A stretch of 64,000 bases of DNA, taken from positions 1 through 64,000 of the forward strand of contig VCJN01001724.1 of the NCBI GenBank assembly GCA_006384855.1, in the 5' to 3' direction. Both the position numbers and the translations under genes were made by a program. Positions 32,661 through 43,860 of the stretch are shown here, in pieces (the stretch's first letter is position 1; the number at the start of each line of letters is the position of its first letter). The notes under the pieces were generated by a model. The model saw only the letters and a list, made by a program, of their open reading frames with translations. It searched no databases and was not told the DNA's origin. This DNA is from Tetraselmis striata (Eukaryota > Chlorophyta > Chlorodendrophyceae > Chlorodendrales > Chlorodendraceae).

Positions 32661-34990
32661 TGCGCCGCACGGTGCGCGCTGCCGCAGTGTCGCTGTCGCA
32701 TGCTTGGCCACGGATCGGGACGCTGTGCTCTCATCGCGGGGCACTCGGTGCACCACCCGGGCTCATCAGATGGCCTCACTCGCACCTACCTCAGGCTTGC
32801 TGCCCTTCGATGCTGTCCGAACGGTGGTCCGTTTCGCCCGTCCATTTTCTTCTCCAGCCCCATGATGTTTAGCCCTTGCTGGTCACCGATCGCAGTCTGG
32901 TTCCGCGTCGCATGCTCCAACCCGTGCATGGTTTTGAGGATTGGCCGCCGGCCCGCTGCTGGGTGGGTGGTTAGTGGGGGCGGCCGCCGCTGCATGAGGC
33001 TGCGAGGCGGTAGACGGGTTGCGGGGTGCCGCTGTGGCTGCTGCGTGGAACGCCGGAGCGCCCGTTTCATTGGCTGTGGCTGCATGGGGCTATACACCGC
33101 AGTATTAGAGGGCTTGCGCCGCTGCCGCCGCCGCTGCAGGTGGCGGCCGGGGATAGCTAGAGGGCGGTGCGGGATGAATGGCTGCTGCGGGGCTAGAGAC
33201 TGTGGTAGAGCTGTGGAGCGGCTGCTCCGCGGGGCTGCATGCTTGGTCTGCATTGCTAAAAGATATATAGCTGCTTGTCACTGTCAAGTGAAGCGGGCCG
33301 CTGATGCGTAGGGTATCGGGCAAGAGACGGAAAGTCGAGACGCGACAGTACGGCATGGGGCGGGCGCTGCGCGGAGCGTGACTATAGATGATAGACCTAT
33401 GCCGCCTGCTGCGTGCATCGGCCATCGCTTGGAGCTGCGTGATTCATAGACAGCGCGCAGTCCTTATTGTTTGTTCGCCGGTGTTTGTTTGACCGGCTGT
33501 GGGTGCCGCTGCATGGAGCGTTTGCTGCTTACGACTAGGATTAGAGCCTAGCAGATAAATAGGCGTGCAGTGGCGCGCGGCTTGCTACGGAATTCATCAG
33601 CACAAACGCAGTGATGAAAGCCAGGAGGCGTTCGCACAATATTATCAATGGTGGCGCATGCTGCTCATTCCAACCGACTGTATGTTGCCTTTCCTTCATC
33701 AGTGACAATGATAATTGTACTTCGAGTTATTCGCTCATCATGTGTAGTAGGCATAGTTAACTTCTGTGCAGACTACGTTATCTATAGCATGCTCGCATAT
33801 ATCAAGATTCCTGTATATATGTTGGCGGCGTAGACGTTTCCGAAATGCCCCTCAAGGAAGGGTTAGTAGCGAAGGCGAGCCCACACTCGAGAGGGGGACC
33901 GGGGGGGGGGGGGGGGGGGGAATCTGGGGTTGCTGTCAGAGCGTCGGCAGAATTCCCTCACGAATTTCCCTCTGGCCGAGTGATCGACCGCAGCCATGCA
34001 CCAAGCGCTGAACGGATCAAGCGCGACGACTTCAAAGGCAAGCCGAGGAAAAGCGGACGCAGCCGTAAATGAATTCCACACTTTCTGGGCACTATAGCGG
34101 CACAGCCTCATCAGATAGTAAGTACAGGAATTCCCGCTCCATTTCCCCAAACGCCGTGCTGATATGGATGGCCTATCGTCCGTGATTATCGACTTCTTTG
34201 TAGGATGTGTGCAAATACTGACTGGCTGCCGATAGCGCATTGTGTGATGGGCAGTTTGGTAGTATGGTAATTACCCAATGGTCACTGGTAGAGACAGATG
34301 ACCAAGAGGAACCCCCCCCCCCCCCGCCCCATCTCTATAGAGCGACACTTGATAAGAAAAAAAAGGAAAAGTTACAATTAGTGCCTAACATTAGTGTAAC
34401 CGCTGCGCTGTAGGAGCAGCGGCGCTTGATGAGGGGCAGCATGCTGATGCACGGCTGACGAGGCTGCCACTCTCTAGCAATACAGATGCCTAGAGCCCGA
34501 GTGTTCACCTCATTCCAGACATTCTCTTTACGCTCCCGCCCACCACGCTTTCAGTGGGGTACCGCAGCAAGTCCGTTAAGCTGCTACTCAATCAGCGGCA
34601 GGCCAGTGACCTTCCCCAGGCAATATTCAAACGATGAGCATCAGGACTCGTGATATTTGAATTTCGCAAAGCGCAAGTTACCATATCTACTGCTAACTAG
34701 AAGCCGACCCTCTTGAATCAGATCCTTGGGATCATCCCGGGTGGCACGGTCATGTGTGCCGGCACCGCCTGTTGAAACATGTCAACATCATCCACCTCCC
34801 GGAGTACGTTGTTTGCGGCATCAACACTATGACTGCTCAACTACGGTGGCTGCCCCCCCCCCCCCCCCCCCCCCACCCCCTCTCTCTCCGCATGTGGTGT
34901 AAACCCCTCAGGCACGTGACCAGCAACCTGCGAATCAAACTTCGGTGGGCCCAACTTACCTCATAAGATACGTTCACATTGTGTAAATAA
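32661..34990. other. Intergenic region, no gene recognised
   Basis: Low-complexity Arg/Gly/Cys frames around 32940-33250, then AT-rich sequence. Contains a ~20-base G run (33900-33920) and C runs (34312-34325, 34853-34874). No domain or RNA gene found. Confidence 0.4.
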
Positions 34991-35800
34991 TAGGGAAAAT
35001 GAAAACCAGGGTAAGATTTGACTTCATACAACGCAAAACGCCGAAATAATGGAATTTGTAAATTAGGGTATTTGGCAGTTTAGCACTCGAGGGTCTTCCG
35101 TATATACTGCACACGTGATAAATGCGGAATAAGATGTTTCCCGTAATACGAGAAGTATACCGCCCACCCACTTGTATAATATATGCGATATGGTGATATA
35201 CTTGCTATGTATGTAGTCGCTATAATATAGGAGCAGTCATGGTCCTCCGCAGCGACGGTGGCGCGGCGCTCTGCCAAGTATTTGCTGCTGAGCCAGGATG
35301 ATGTTCATCGTCGACGTGCTTTCCGGAGATGACGACGATCATATTGCACCATGGGAACAAGTCTAGTCGCTGCTGCGCAATGTCGCGTCGCTTCGATCAG
35401 CTGGCAATGGGCGCTCTAGACTTAGGCGCTACGGGCGGCACGGTGGCGCAGCTGCCGCACGCGTACCCATGGCAGCAAATGTAGGACTTATTGTAGGCAC
35501 TCGCACCGTACATACAAACATGTACCGATAGAACTACAGATATTCCAATGATGTAATTAGCCGCGTAAATTCGACCAGCACACACCGGGCGGTCACACGC
35601 CGCAGCAAAATGCGACATAATTGTGTCTTACAATGCGTACGTACCCTGGGCCGCAAAATGCCACAACCCGATTATACCACGGGTTTCGAGCACCCTGGAG
35701 TGCAAATTGCCTAATACCCTGTTCATATTCTACCATTTTACTTTGGACCACTTAATAAAGTCAAAATCGTACCCTGGTTTGCAATTTTCCTTGAACAATA
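34991..35800. mobile_element. Putative non-coding element with long imperfect inverted repeats
   Basis: The left arm (34993-35100) and right arm (about 35690-35800) are inverted copies over about 110 bp with numerous mismatches. Aligned blocks include AAACCAGGGTAxGATTTGAC and TAGGGTATTTGGCAG/CAGGGTATTAGGCAA. About 600 bp lie between the arms, with no protein recognised. Target duplication was not resolved. Confidence 0.5.
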
Positions 35801-36033
35801 TGCCCTAACGACCCGAGTGACCCGATGACGGCTCTGCCTGTCCCCCTCAACTGTGGCACTCACACGCAGCTTCAATTCACTCACAAGCCATGATGTCAGT
35901 GTGTAGTCCACCCCTTGCTACTGGGTCTGCACCCGGGAGGGGCCACTGACTGCAGGCGATGCACAAATGAGGCATAGTTGGGCGACCAGCCAAAGTGCGT
36001 AAAGGTACAAATGAGGCATCGTTGTCCATAACC

Positions 36034-36945
36034 TCATCTGCACCGAAACATCATGTCTAAAGTGGCCAGTCCTACCCGGCCCTCCGCCTTGTTTGCTGCG
36101 AAAAGGTGCTCGAAAGTGGTGGCTGGTGCACTGTTTATTGGGGGTTGAAGATTGTCGACACGCAATGCTGAAATCGTTTGGAAGGCAACACTGCCCCAAC
36201 TGGAGATTGCAGCGCACTGAAGTCCCTCCTGCGCCACCGAGTGTTGCTGCCGAGTTACTGCTGCATTCACGAGCTGCTCGAGGCCCACATCCTCCACCAC
36301 CAGGGGGAAGCCCTCCGCCGGCGTCGTGGAGCCGTGGCGCTTCACAAACTCGGCGATGGAAGTGCGCGCCAGCGCCGGCGCCGTGCAGCGTGCCGGCGGT
36401 GGCGCGCTCTATCTGCACCGCCACGTAGTCGCCGATGCAGATGTCCGCTGCGTCTGCGGCCTCCATCGTGCCGTACGACGCCGCGACGGGCGCGTAGCGG
36501 AAGAGGACGCGCTTGAAGTGGCAGGTGCGGCCGGTCCACACGTCGGGGTCGCGCTTGGAGGGGCCCTCCACGAGCACGATGTGTCGCCGCCCCACCTCCG
36601 CGGTGTTGCGCGCCGTCAACCCCTGAGAGCAGCAGGGCAGCCACCGTCAGCGGAACCGTAGCGTCTCGCTGCACTCAATGGCGCAATAGGAACTTGATAT
36701 ATAATAACAATGATGATAATTATCATTATCATTATCATCATCATCATTATCATTATCATTATCATTATCATTATCATTATCATTATCATTATCATCATCA
36801 TCATTATCATCATCATCATTATCATTATCATTATCATTATCATTATCATCATCATCATCATTCATCATTATCATCATCATTATCATTCATTATCATTATC
36901 ATTATCATTATCATTATCATTATCATTATCATTATCATTATCATT

Positions 36946-36983
<38 letters not shown>

Positions 36984-39900
36984 TATTATCATATTATTGC
37001 TGTGTACAGCAAGTTTTCAAGCTACAGGCAGCATGCAGAGTTCAAATTTCATAACATTGGTATAAATAACTTCATGATACTCATTAAGAGAGTGTACATT
37101 GGGTGTTGGGCTACATTTGAAATGGTGCTGTCAATATTGTTATACACTACCTTCCCGGGTAGTTGCTAGGGTTGTGTACGGTGCTGTTACACCATGTCCA
37201 TCCGAACCGCTCAGCAAGACAGGCGCGCTTCACCGATGAATTACAAGATATCAAGCGCCATAGCCAACGTGTCGCCCTCGGTGGGTGGGGGTCGGCAGGT
37301 AGGTGAAGCCCGCACCTCCCGGAACACCTCGATGACCTCCGCCAGCCGGCGCTGCTTGACCTCTGCCGGCACGTCGTCCTCGAGGTGGCGTGCCGCGTGT
37401 GTTTTGTCGCGGCGGCTGTACGCAAACATAAACGCCTGGTCGTACCCGGTGGCGCGCATCAGCTGCACCGTCGCGGCGTGATCCTCCTCCGTCTCGCCGC
37501 AGAAGCCGGTGATGATGTCCGTCGACAGGGCGACCTAGGGCGAGCAGCGGCGGACGGTCTCATGCAACTCAGCCAGTCAGAATTCGCTGCACCGGCGACC
37601 TAAGAGAATGCATGGCCGTGTCTGGAGCGGGTAACGGTAGCGCGGGGGCGGCACCTGGGGCAGGATCCGGCGCACGCGGTCGATCAGCGCATCGTAGGCC
37701 TCGCGGGTGTAGCCGCGCCGCATGCTGGCGAGCACCGAGGAGGAGCCGCTCTGCGCCGGCATGTGCAGCTGGGAGCAGATGTTGTGGTGGCGCGCGACGG
37801 TGTGCAGCACCTCCTCATTGAAGTCCTGCCGGAGTCCGCCACCAAAGGGATACAGAAAGACAAAAAGAAAGCGGAACATCAGGCTTTTTGGCCCATACAT
37901 GTTGATGCAGGCCGGCTGTAGTATCATTAATTTTGTCAGAAAAGATAAGGTATAGTTAATAGAGTGTGGCAGTAATAGTCTGACAGGCAAGACCGTTCGG
38001 GTTTTTAGGGTTTAGACTGGTTGTTGGGAGGGCACCTTGGGGTGCGGGGACGTGAAGCGGATGCGCATCTCCGGGTCCACGCGCGCCACCCGGTCCAGCA
38101 ACTCCGCAAACGTCAGCGCGCGGCCGCGCTGCGGCTTGTACACGCTGGTGAAGCCCGGCGCGTAGGCGCCAAAAGGGTCGGCGGCGGGGGCCGCCTCCGC
38201 GTCGCCCACCTCGCTGGTGTCGGAGTACGAGTTGACGTTCTGCCCGAGCAGCGTCACCTTCCTTCACCCCGGCCTGCGAGAGCGCCTGGCCAGCGGAGTG
38301 GCAACGGATGACAGTGAGCCTCCGATTGAACGACTCGAAACGCACCGCCTCAATACTACAGGCACCTTCTATGGGCTCCTAGAACTTCAGCCGAAATGGA
38401 ATGGGCACATTTTTCCACATCCGCAAAGTGGTGCTGTTTTCCAGGCGGCCCAGTTCCTAAGGGCCGAATGGCTTGCCAAGCCATGCGGTTGCTGATGCGG
38501 CAATGAGAACACCGCAAATAAGCGCCCGCAGTGGCTGCGAAAGGACAAACAGAGACAACCGGATAATCGTAGCGGAATTTCATATAGGTATCATGCAACG
38601 CCGAGTTGAGGCTGATGTTCCGGGTTTGCACACTGCGCACTGCGGTGGTCTTCAGGCGGGCCAGGGCTACAGGTTTAAAGAAAAGAAGGCGGGGGGGGGG
38701 AGGGGGGGGGGGGGGGGGAGGACGTTCACCTCCACCTCGCGCAGGATGGAGGCGGCTCCCCGGCTGCGCTCGCGGCCGCGCGTGAAGGGTACGATGCAGA
38801 AGGCGCACATGTTGTTGCAGCCGCGCATGATGGAGAGGTAAGCGGACAGCGACCCCTGCAGGCAGCCACCCCAGCGCAGCGAAGTAAGTGCGAGCTGCTC
38901 ATGGCGGAGGGCAGCGACAGAGTGGCCGGCGGGGATCACTGTGAGGGAAGGTGAAGCACCCACCCGCTGCCGCACTGGCATCACGTCGGCATACGTCTCC
39001 TCAAGGCTCAGTTGCACATTCATCGCCGTCGCCCGCCTGGCGCCAGCCGGAAGCCCTCCATTAGCATCTTATGAACTGGCAAAAGGCGGCCTCATCTGGG
39101 CCGCACATGGAGCAGGCAGTCGGCCAGCCCAAGCGCCAATGCCCCCCCCCCCCCCCCCCCCCACCACCAATACCACACGACCTTTTTTGGTCTCCCCGCC
39201 TCCTCGGCATCAACCGATAAGCCAACTGGTATGACGGCGCGGGAGAGTCGGCTGTTCTCCCAGCCCCTCCCTTAACAAGGCGCACCGGTCAGGGGAGTCC
39301 CGCACGGAGCGCAGCAGGTGCGGCAGATCCCGGTAGGCGTCCGGCCCGACCACCACGTCCACCAGCTTATCGCTCTCCAGCAGCCGGGTCTGCGGGCGCA
39401 GTGCGGGGCAGCAAGCACAGAAGTTAATCCCAGAGGGAGGGGCAGTCGCATCGCCGATGGAGGGGCTGGGCTGTCAGGGTCATGGAGGGCTGCTAGCCGC
39501 TTGGCCATCCAGCCGCACCTTCAGGCGCTCCGCCATGCAGCCCAACACCCCCACCGTGGGCCGCTGGGACCTGCGCCGCCAGTCACACACAAAGGAGCGC
39601 TTGCGTAAAATCCCGTGCATTGCTTGGGATATAAGAGCATGAACCCACCCATCAATTCGTTCATCACTGTGAAACCTCTTCCCAATGGAGCGGCGATGCA
39701 GCAATGCCAGATGATGCAGAGTCCGCAGATTATTATCGACGACACGCCAACAGGGGGATGACATGAGCGCGGGCGGTGGAGGCCCCACCGCGAGCGCTTC
39801 GTCTTGAGGTTCCGGAACGCGCCAAGGCGGTGCCAGACCTTGGACTCTGCGTTTTCGCGGATGGCGCACGTGTTGATGAGGATCACGTCCGCGTCGTCCG

Positions 39901-40826
39901 CGCCGCCCGCCTCGCGGAAGCCCGCGTCCGCCAGGATGGACTGCACCACCTGCGGCAGAGGAGGCGCCGGTGGCATGAAGAGAAGCGTCAGCCCCCGACC
40001 TGGGGGCCGGGGGGGGGGGGGGGGGGGGGAGGCTACAAAAGGGGGCATGTGGCTTGGCATGCAGACTATGGAACCTCCGGGCCGCAACTATTCCGGGCAG
40101 GAGTCATGAACATAGATAGTGAGATGTTATAAAACAAGGACACGTATATGGCAATGAGAATGCGGCTGTATTCTGTTTTGCTGTCACTATTCTATAGTTT
40201 TCCCGCTCTTCGCCCCCCCCCCCCCCCTTCCTTATGCGACCCAGCGTGTGTTTACGGGCAAGGCGTCGAAAGTGGGAGGCACGCGGGGCCCCCGTGGGGG
40301 GCAGTGATGGCACTGGCCAGTCCTCTTCCATCACCCCCTCATGTAAGTCTGCCGCGGAGCACACCTGCGAGTCGCTGACATTCATCTGGCAGCCGTATGT
40401 CTCCAGGTACACCGACAGTGGCGCAGCGCCCGTCGCATGCTCCTCCTCGCCTTGTCCCAGCCCAGGCGAGATGGCAGCGTAGTCCACCCCACCCTGCATA
40501 CGGCCAAGGCGCACACTTGTTGACCTCATCCCATCCCATGAGGCGCATGCGGGCAATCTGCCGGAGAGGGCGGCCCCCCCTTTGCCCCGCCTCGCGTTGC
40601 GCCGACAAGCAACCCACCTGCGGCGCGGTCGTGGCTGGGGCCACCAACGGCTGGCCCTGGCGGAGGAAGAAGTCCAGGTCGGGCCCGCCAGCCAGCCCCC
40701 CGCGATCGCCTCCCGCCGCGGAGCTGTACGTCCGCAGCGCCGGCAGCGCCACAGTGGCAGCGCTGGCGGGGGTCGTTGCGCCTGCAAGCCGCCGTAGCGC
40801 AGACGGCATGAGCGGAGGCGCGCGGA

Positions 40827-40858
<32 letters not shown>

Positions 40859-41119
40859 AACTCGGTTCGTGTTCCTCTTTATTTTTACTTTTCAATATAA
40901 TGTTGTAGTAGGACGTGTGCCGTTTGGTGTTCCGGAGCCTACTGCTCAGACAATCGCGCGGCTACCTTGCTGCCCCCCCCAAGACGCATGCCACTACAGC
41001 CTGCCCCGTCCCAAAACAGTCCCCATCCACCCCACTTTCCCGTCGGGCGGCCTGACGTCGCCCCACTCACCGCGCCGCGACGCCGCCAGGAGGGACGCCG
41101 CCGCCCGCCGCATCGCCAT
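36034..41119 (-). CDS. CDK5RAP1: CDK5RAP1-type tRNA methylthiotransferase, 12 exons
   Basis: Radical-SAM [4Fe-4S] enzyme that converts i6A37 to ms2i6A37 in tRNA. The N-terminus [16 protein letters not shown] is a probable organelle-targeting peptide. Exons: 41119-41071, 40781-40618, 40493-40365, 39949-39789, 39570-39519, 39389-39286, 39036-38964, 38855-38730, 38273-38036, 37825-37655, 37534-37316, 36622-36034. Signatures are [10 protein letters not shown] and [12 protein letters not shown] (UPF0004 domain), [28 protein letters not shown], the cluster motif [13 protein letters not shown] (CxxxCxxC), [61 protein letters not shown] and a TRAM domain ([20 protein letters not shown]). Two single-base frame breaks occur: in exon 9 near 38260 and in exon 12 near 36350, where the good frame resumes as [19 protein letters not shown]. 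The reading around them is conserved, so error or recent decay are both possible. Confidence 0.9.
36704..36993. repeat. (ATC/ATT)n microsatellite in the last intron of CDK5RAP1
   Basis: About 290 bp of ATTATC and ATC units between exons 11 and 12 of the methylthiotransferase gene. Long Ile/Ser/His or Met/Asp/Asn frames through it are artefacts. Confidence 0.95.
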
Positions 41120-41598
41120 CGTTAATATCGCGACGCCGCTCGCCGCGCCGCCAGGGACGAGCCGCGGGGGAGGTGGAGGGAGCAGCCCCGTCAGTCGAGA
41201 CACGCAGCAAGAGGCCGTGACTGCCGCCTCCAGGCTAAGTCCGCCCGGGCCAGCGTGGCCTGCGGCGCGCTTGATGGTTGTCGGTGCCCCGTGGCGGGCC
41301 CGCGCTGTTGTGCGCTGCGGACTGGTGCTGGTGTGACTTGCAATAAGGCCATCGACAGGTGATGGGTTCTTATGTTACACAGGCGGGCGGTAGAGTCGGG
41401 CGAAGGGAAATCCACGACCTACAACGCTAAAAGCAGTACAAGTACCTTACCCCTGGTACACAGGTACTACAGGGTAGGAGATCAAATAACGCAGCAATAT
41501 AGCCGCCTAATGATAAGTATACACCCCTCCACATAAGTCCGGGTTCTGCATTTTCGATCGCAAAGCGCATGCATGGGCGAGGATAACGCCGGCTGCAT
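41120..41598. other. Upstream region of CDK5RAP1
   Basis: GC-rich near the ATG, AT-richer above 41340. It ends at the hAT target duplication, so the hAT insertion sits about 490 bp upstream of the start codon. No promoter element assigned. Confidence 0.35.
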
Positions 41599-41606
41599 GT
41601 GCATAC

Positions 41607-43075
41607 CAGGGTTGGGCTGCAGTCCACTTTTGAATACTGCAGGCTGCAGTGCAGTGCAGTAGGCTGCAGTGCAGGCTGCAGTACTGAAGCCTGCAGTGCA
41701 GCCTGCAATTAAGGCTGCAGTCACCGGGCTGCAGTACTGCAGGCTGCAGTGCAGGCTGCAGTAGCACTGCATTTGCTGATTTTAGGGAAGGGAAGGGCGG
41801 GACAGTGAAGGGCAAAGGGGCTTCCATGGCGGATGTAGAGGGGCAGCAATCGTGGTGGAAGTTGTAATACATCATTAAATTGCCTGCAGAGGGGAAAAGC
41901 CTACTGTGTGTACATATGTGTGTGTCCAACGATGATGCTGTCCCCACGCATGCATAGTGAAACATGCGTAAAAAAGCATGATGGCATAAAAACCCTCTAA
42001 TCCCCCGCCTCCTCATCCGTTGGCGCTGCCTCCTCATACTGCTCCAGCATGGACTCCTCCGCTTCCCATTGAATGCGGCTGGCCTCCCCCTCGCCCTCGC
42101 CATCAAGGACTTGGCTGGCCAGCCAATCCTCCCCGCATGGCTTGAGTAGATCCGCCGCCACGGCGCTGAAAGCAGCCTCCCCGTAGTACGACGCCAGTAG
42201 CTCCTTGACCTTGGCATCCAAATCCAGATTCTTTTTAATAAAGACGCAGGCACACATGTTATCCAGGTTCATTCTATTTCTTAAGTGCATGGTGACAAGG
42301 CGTGGGGCCCCTCGTGGGGCAGTGAACCGTGTAGGCCGCCCGTGTCGGCTAAGCGGCACAGCCAACAACACAGGACGTTCGACTTCCTACTCTCGTCGGG
42401 CGGTAGGCTAGTGTCATGCGGCACGAAAAAAGACCAGACGGCACGGTTGTTCTCGCGCTGGGTGCCGCCCCAGCAGCCGGCGGCGGCTTTGCTGTGGATA
42501 GACAAAGGGGGGGGGGGGGGCACTGGGGTTCAGGCCTAAGAGTGCGTCGTCTTCGCCGTTGTCGATGAGAATATCGTCGGCTTGCATCCCAAGTGGTGTC
42601 TGTGCCACTCGTGCTGACCTGTTGGCTGCAGTGCTGGCCGCTGCGGCGCCGGTGCTGTCCGCTGCCATCGCCTCGTCCGCCATCGCTGCTGCGCCTTGCT
42701 CCGCGGCAGACTGGTATCCCTCCATGTAATTGACGAAGAGTGACGAGAGGAGGATGAGCACGGTGAGCGTAAAGTGAGGATAGGTTCGGCTGGTGTGTGT
42801 GGTCTACTGGTATGTGCCCCGATGCGGCGACGTGTGATGGTACTGTACAAGCGAGTACGTGGTATCCGCGGCGCTCGGACCGCCGGAACTGTCGCCATAT
42901 GGCTTGTTATCATTGGCGGGCGCCATCCAAACGCTATCCAGTGATATTTGGGGCTGTTTGGGTTACTGCACTGCAGTCCCTTTTCGGGAAGTACTGCAGG
43001 CTGCAGTGCAGTAGGCTAACTGCAGGCTGCAGTTTCTGCAGTCTGCAGTGCACTTGATACTGCAGCCCAACCCTG
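41607..43075 (-). mobile_element. Non-autonomous hAT-like element A (1469 bp)
   Basis: The termini are CAGGGTTGGGCTGCAGT and its inverse at 43075, the CAGGG start usual for hAT elements. Perfect 8-bp target duplications GTGCATAC flank it (41599-41606, 43076-43083). Both subterminal regions are packed with CTGCAG units. The interior codes on the minus strand for two short frames. One (about 42500-42290) has AVWSFF then CWLC, resembling a BED zinc finger. The other (42371-41997, 124 residues) is acidic and ends EEAPTDEEAGD-like. The transposase catalytic and dimerisation regions are absent. Confidence 0.85.
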
Positions 43076-43133
43076 GTGCATACATGCTAACTACAGTGGG
43101 AATAGTTTGGGCGAACGCCTATTGTGCGCTTTA

Positions 43134-43468
43134 TGACAAAGGGATGGCTCAGGAACTGGAAGCAGAGAAGGAAGGAATGATTACAGTTCCGGAATTCCGG
43201 GCTATATATATATATATATATGTGTGGTCGTGCGGCTGAACGGTCACACCTCGGTCAGCCTCGCACGTACTCTTGATGGATACGGGTAGTTGGCCGGTAT
43301 CTCTAGGGTCTCTAAGTGAAACTACTAGAACTGCTAAGCGTTGCCCTTGTATGGGGGAGGGGAACCGCCGGGTCGCCGAACGGTCACCTGACATGGTGAC
43401 GATGGTGATTTAACTGTCGGGTGTAGGGTTTGACAAAGCAGGGCTAGACAGGGTCTGACTAGCCAACA
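43134..43468 (-). repeat. 3' LTR of the Copia element
   Basis: 335 bp. It differs from the other LTR by three substitutions close to its left end (around 43153-43165) and by a longer TA repeat (about 43203-43221). The rest matches base for base, which indicates recent insertion. Confidence 0.93.
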
Positions 43469-43548
43469 CCCCCCCACAAACCAAACACCAGTGGAAAGGG
43501 CTTGATGGTGGAGAACACACGGGGTGAAAACGAAATAGCGTCTAGGGA

Positions 43549-43860
43549 AGCTTTATGTAAATTTCCTCAGTGACCTTGGCATTGAGAAACGCAGTGGTGA
43601 CGTCCATGTTGTAGATGCGACGACGAAGGTGGACAGCCAGGGCGAGCAGTATGCGGATGGAGACAAAAGAGACCACGGCGCATACAGCTTGGTGCTGTCA
43701 AAGTCGATGCCGGGGCGTTGGTGGTTGCCCAAAACTACGAAACGAGCCTTGCGCTTGTCAATATACCCATTCTTTAAGAATTTAGTCCGAAAGGCATACC
43801 GGGTGCCGAGCGCCTTATGCCTAGCGGGGAGTGGACACACTTCCACGTCTGTTTAGCGAG
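43549..43860 (-). pseudogene. Truncated Copia reverse transcriptase start
   Basis: Sense frames show KARFVVLGNHQRPGIDF and then NMDVTTAFLNAKVTEEIYI, the Copia RT entry and motif A with its Asp. A stop follows at once and the LTR lies 80 bp further on. The YVDD box and all of RNase H are absent, which is best explained by an internal deletion. Confidence 0.85.

Noticed and set aside
36694-37065. Ile/Ser/His and Met/Asp/Asn repeat proteins
   Set aside because: Translation of the ATC/ATT microsatellite within an intron.
40618-40809. Start of CDK5RAP1 at the ATG at 40809
   Set aside because: The in-frame acceptor at 40782 joins in correct phase to an upstream exon (41119-41071) with a GTGAGT donor and a better targeting peptide; the sequence between is an intron with a long C run.
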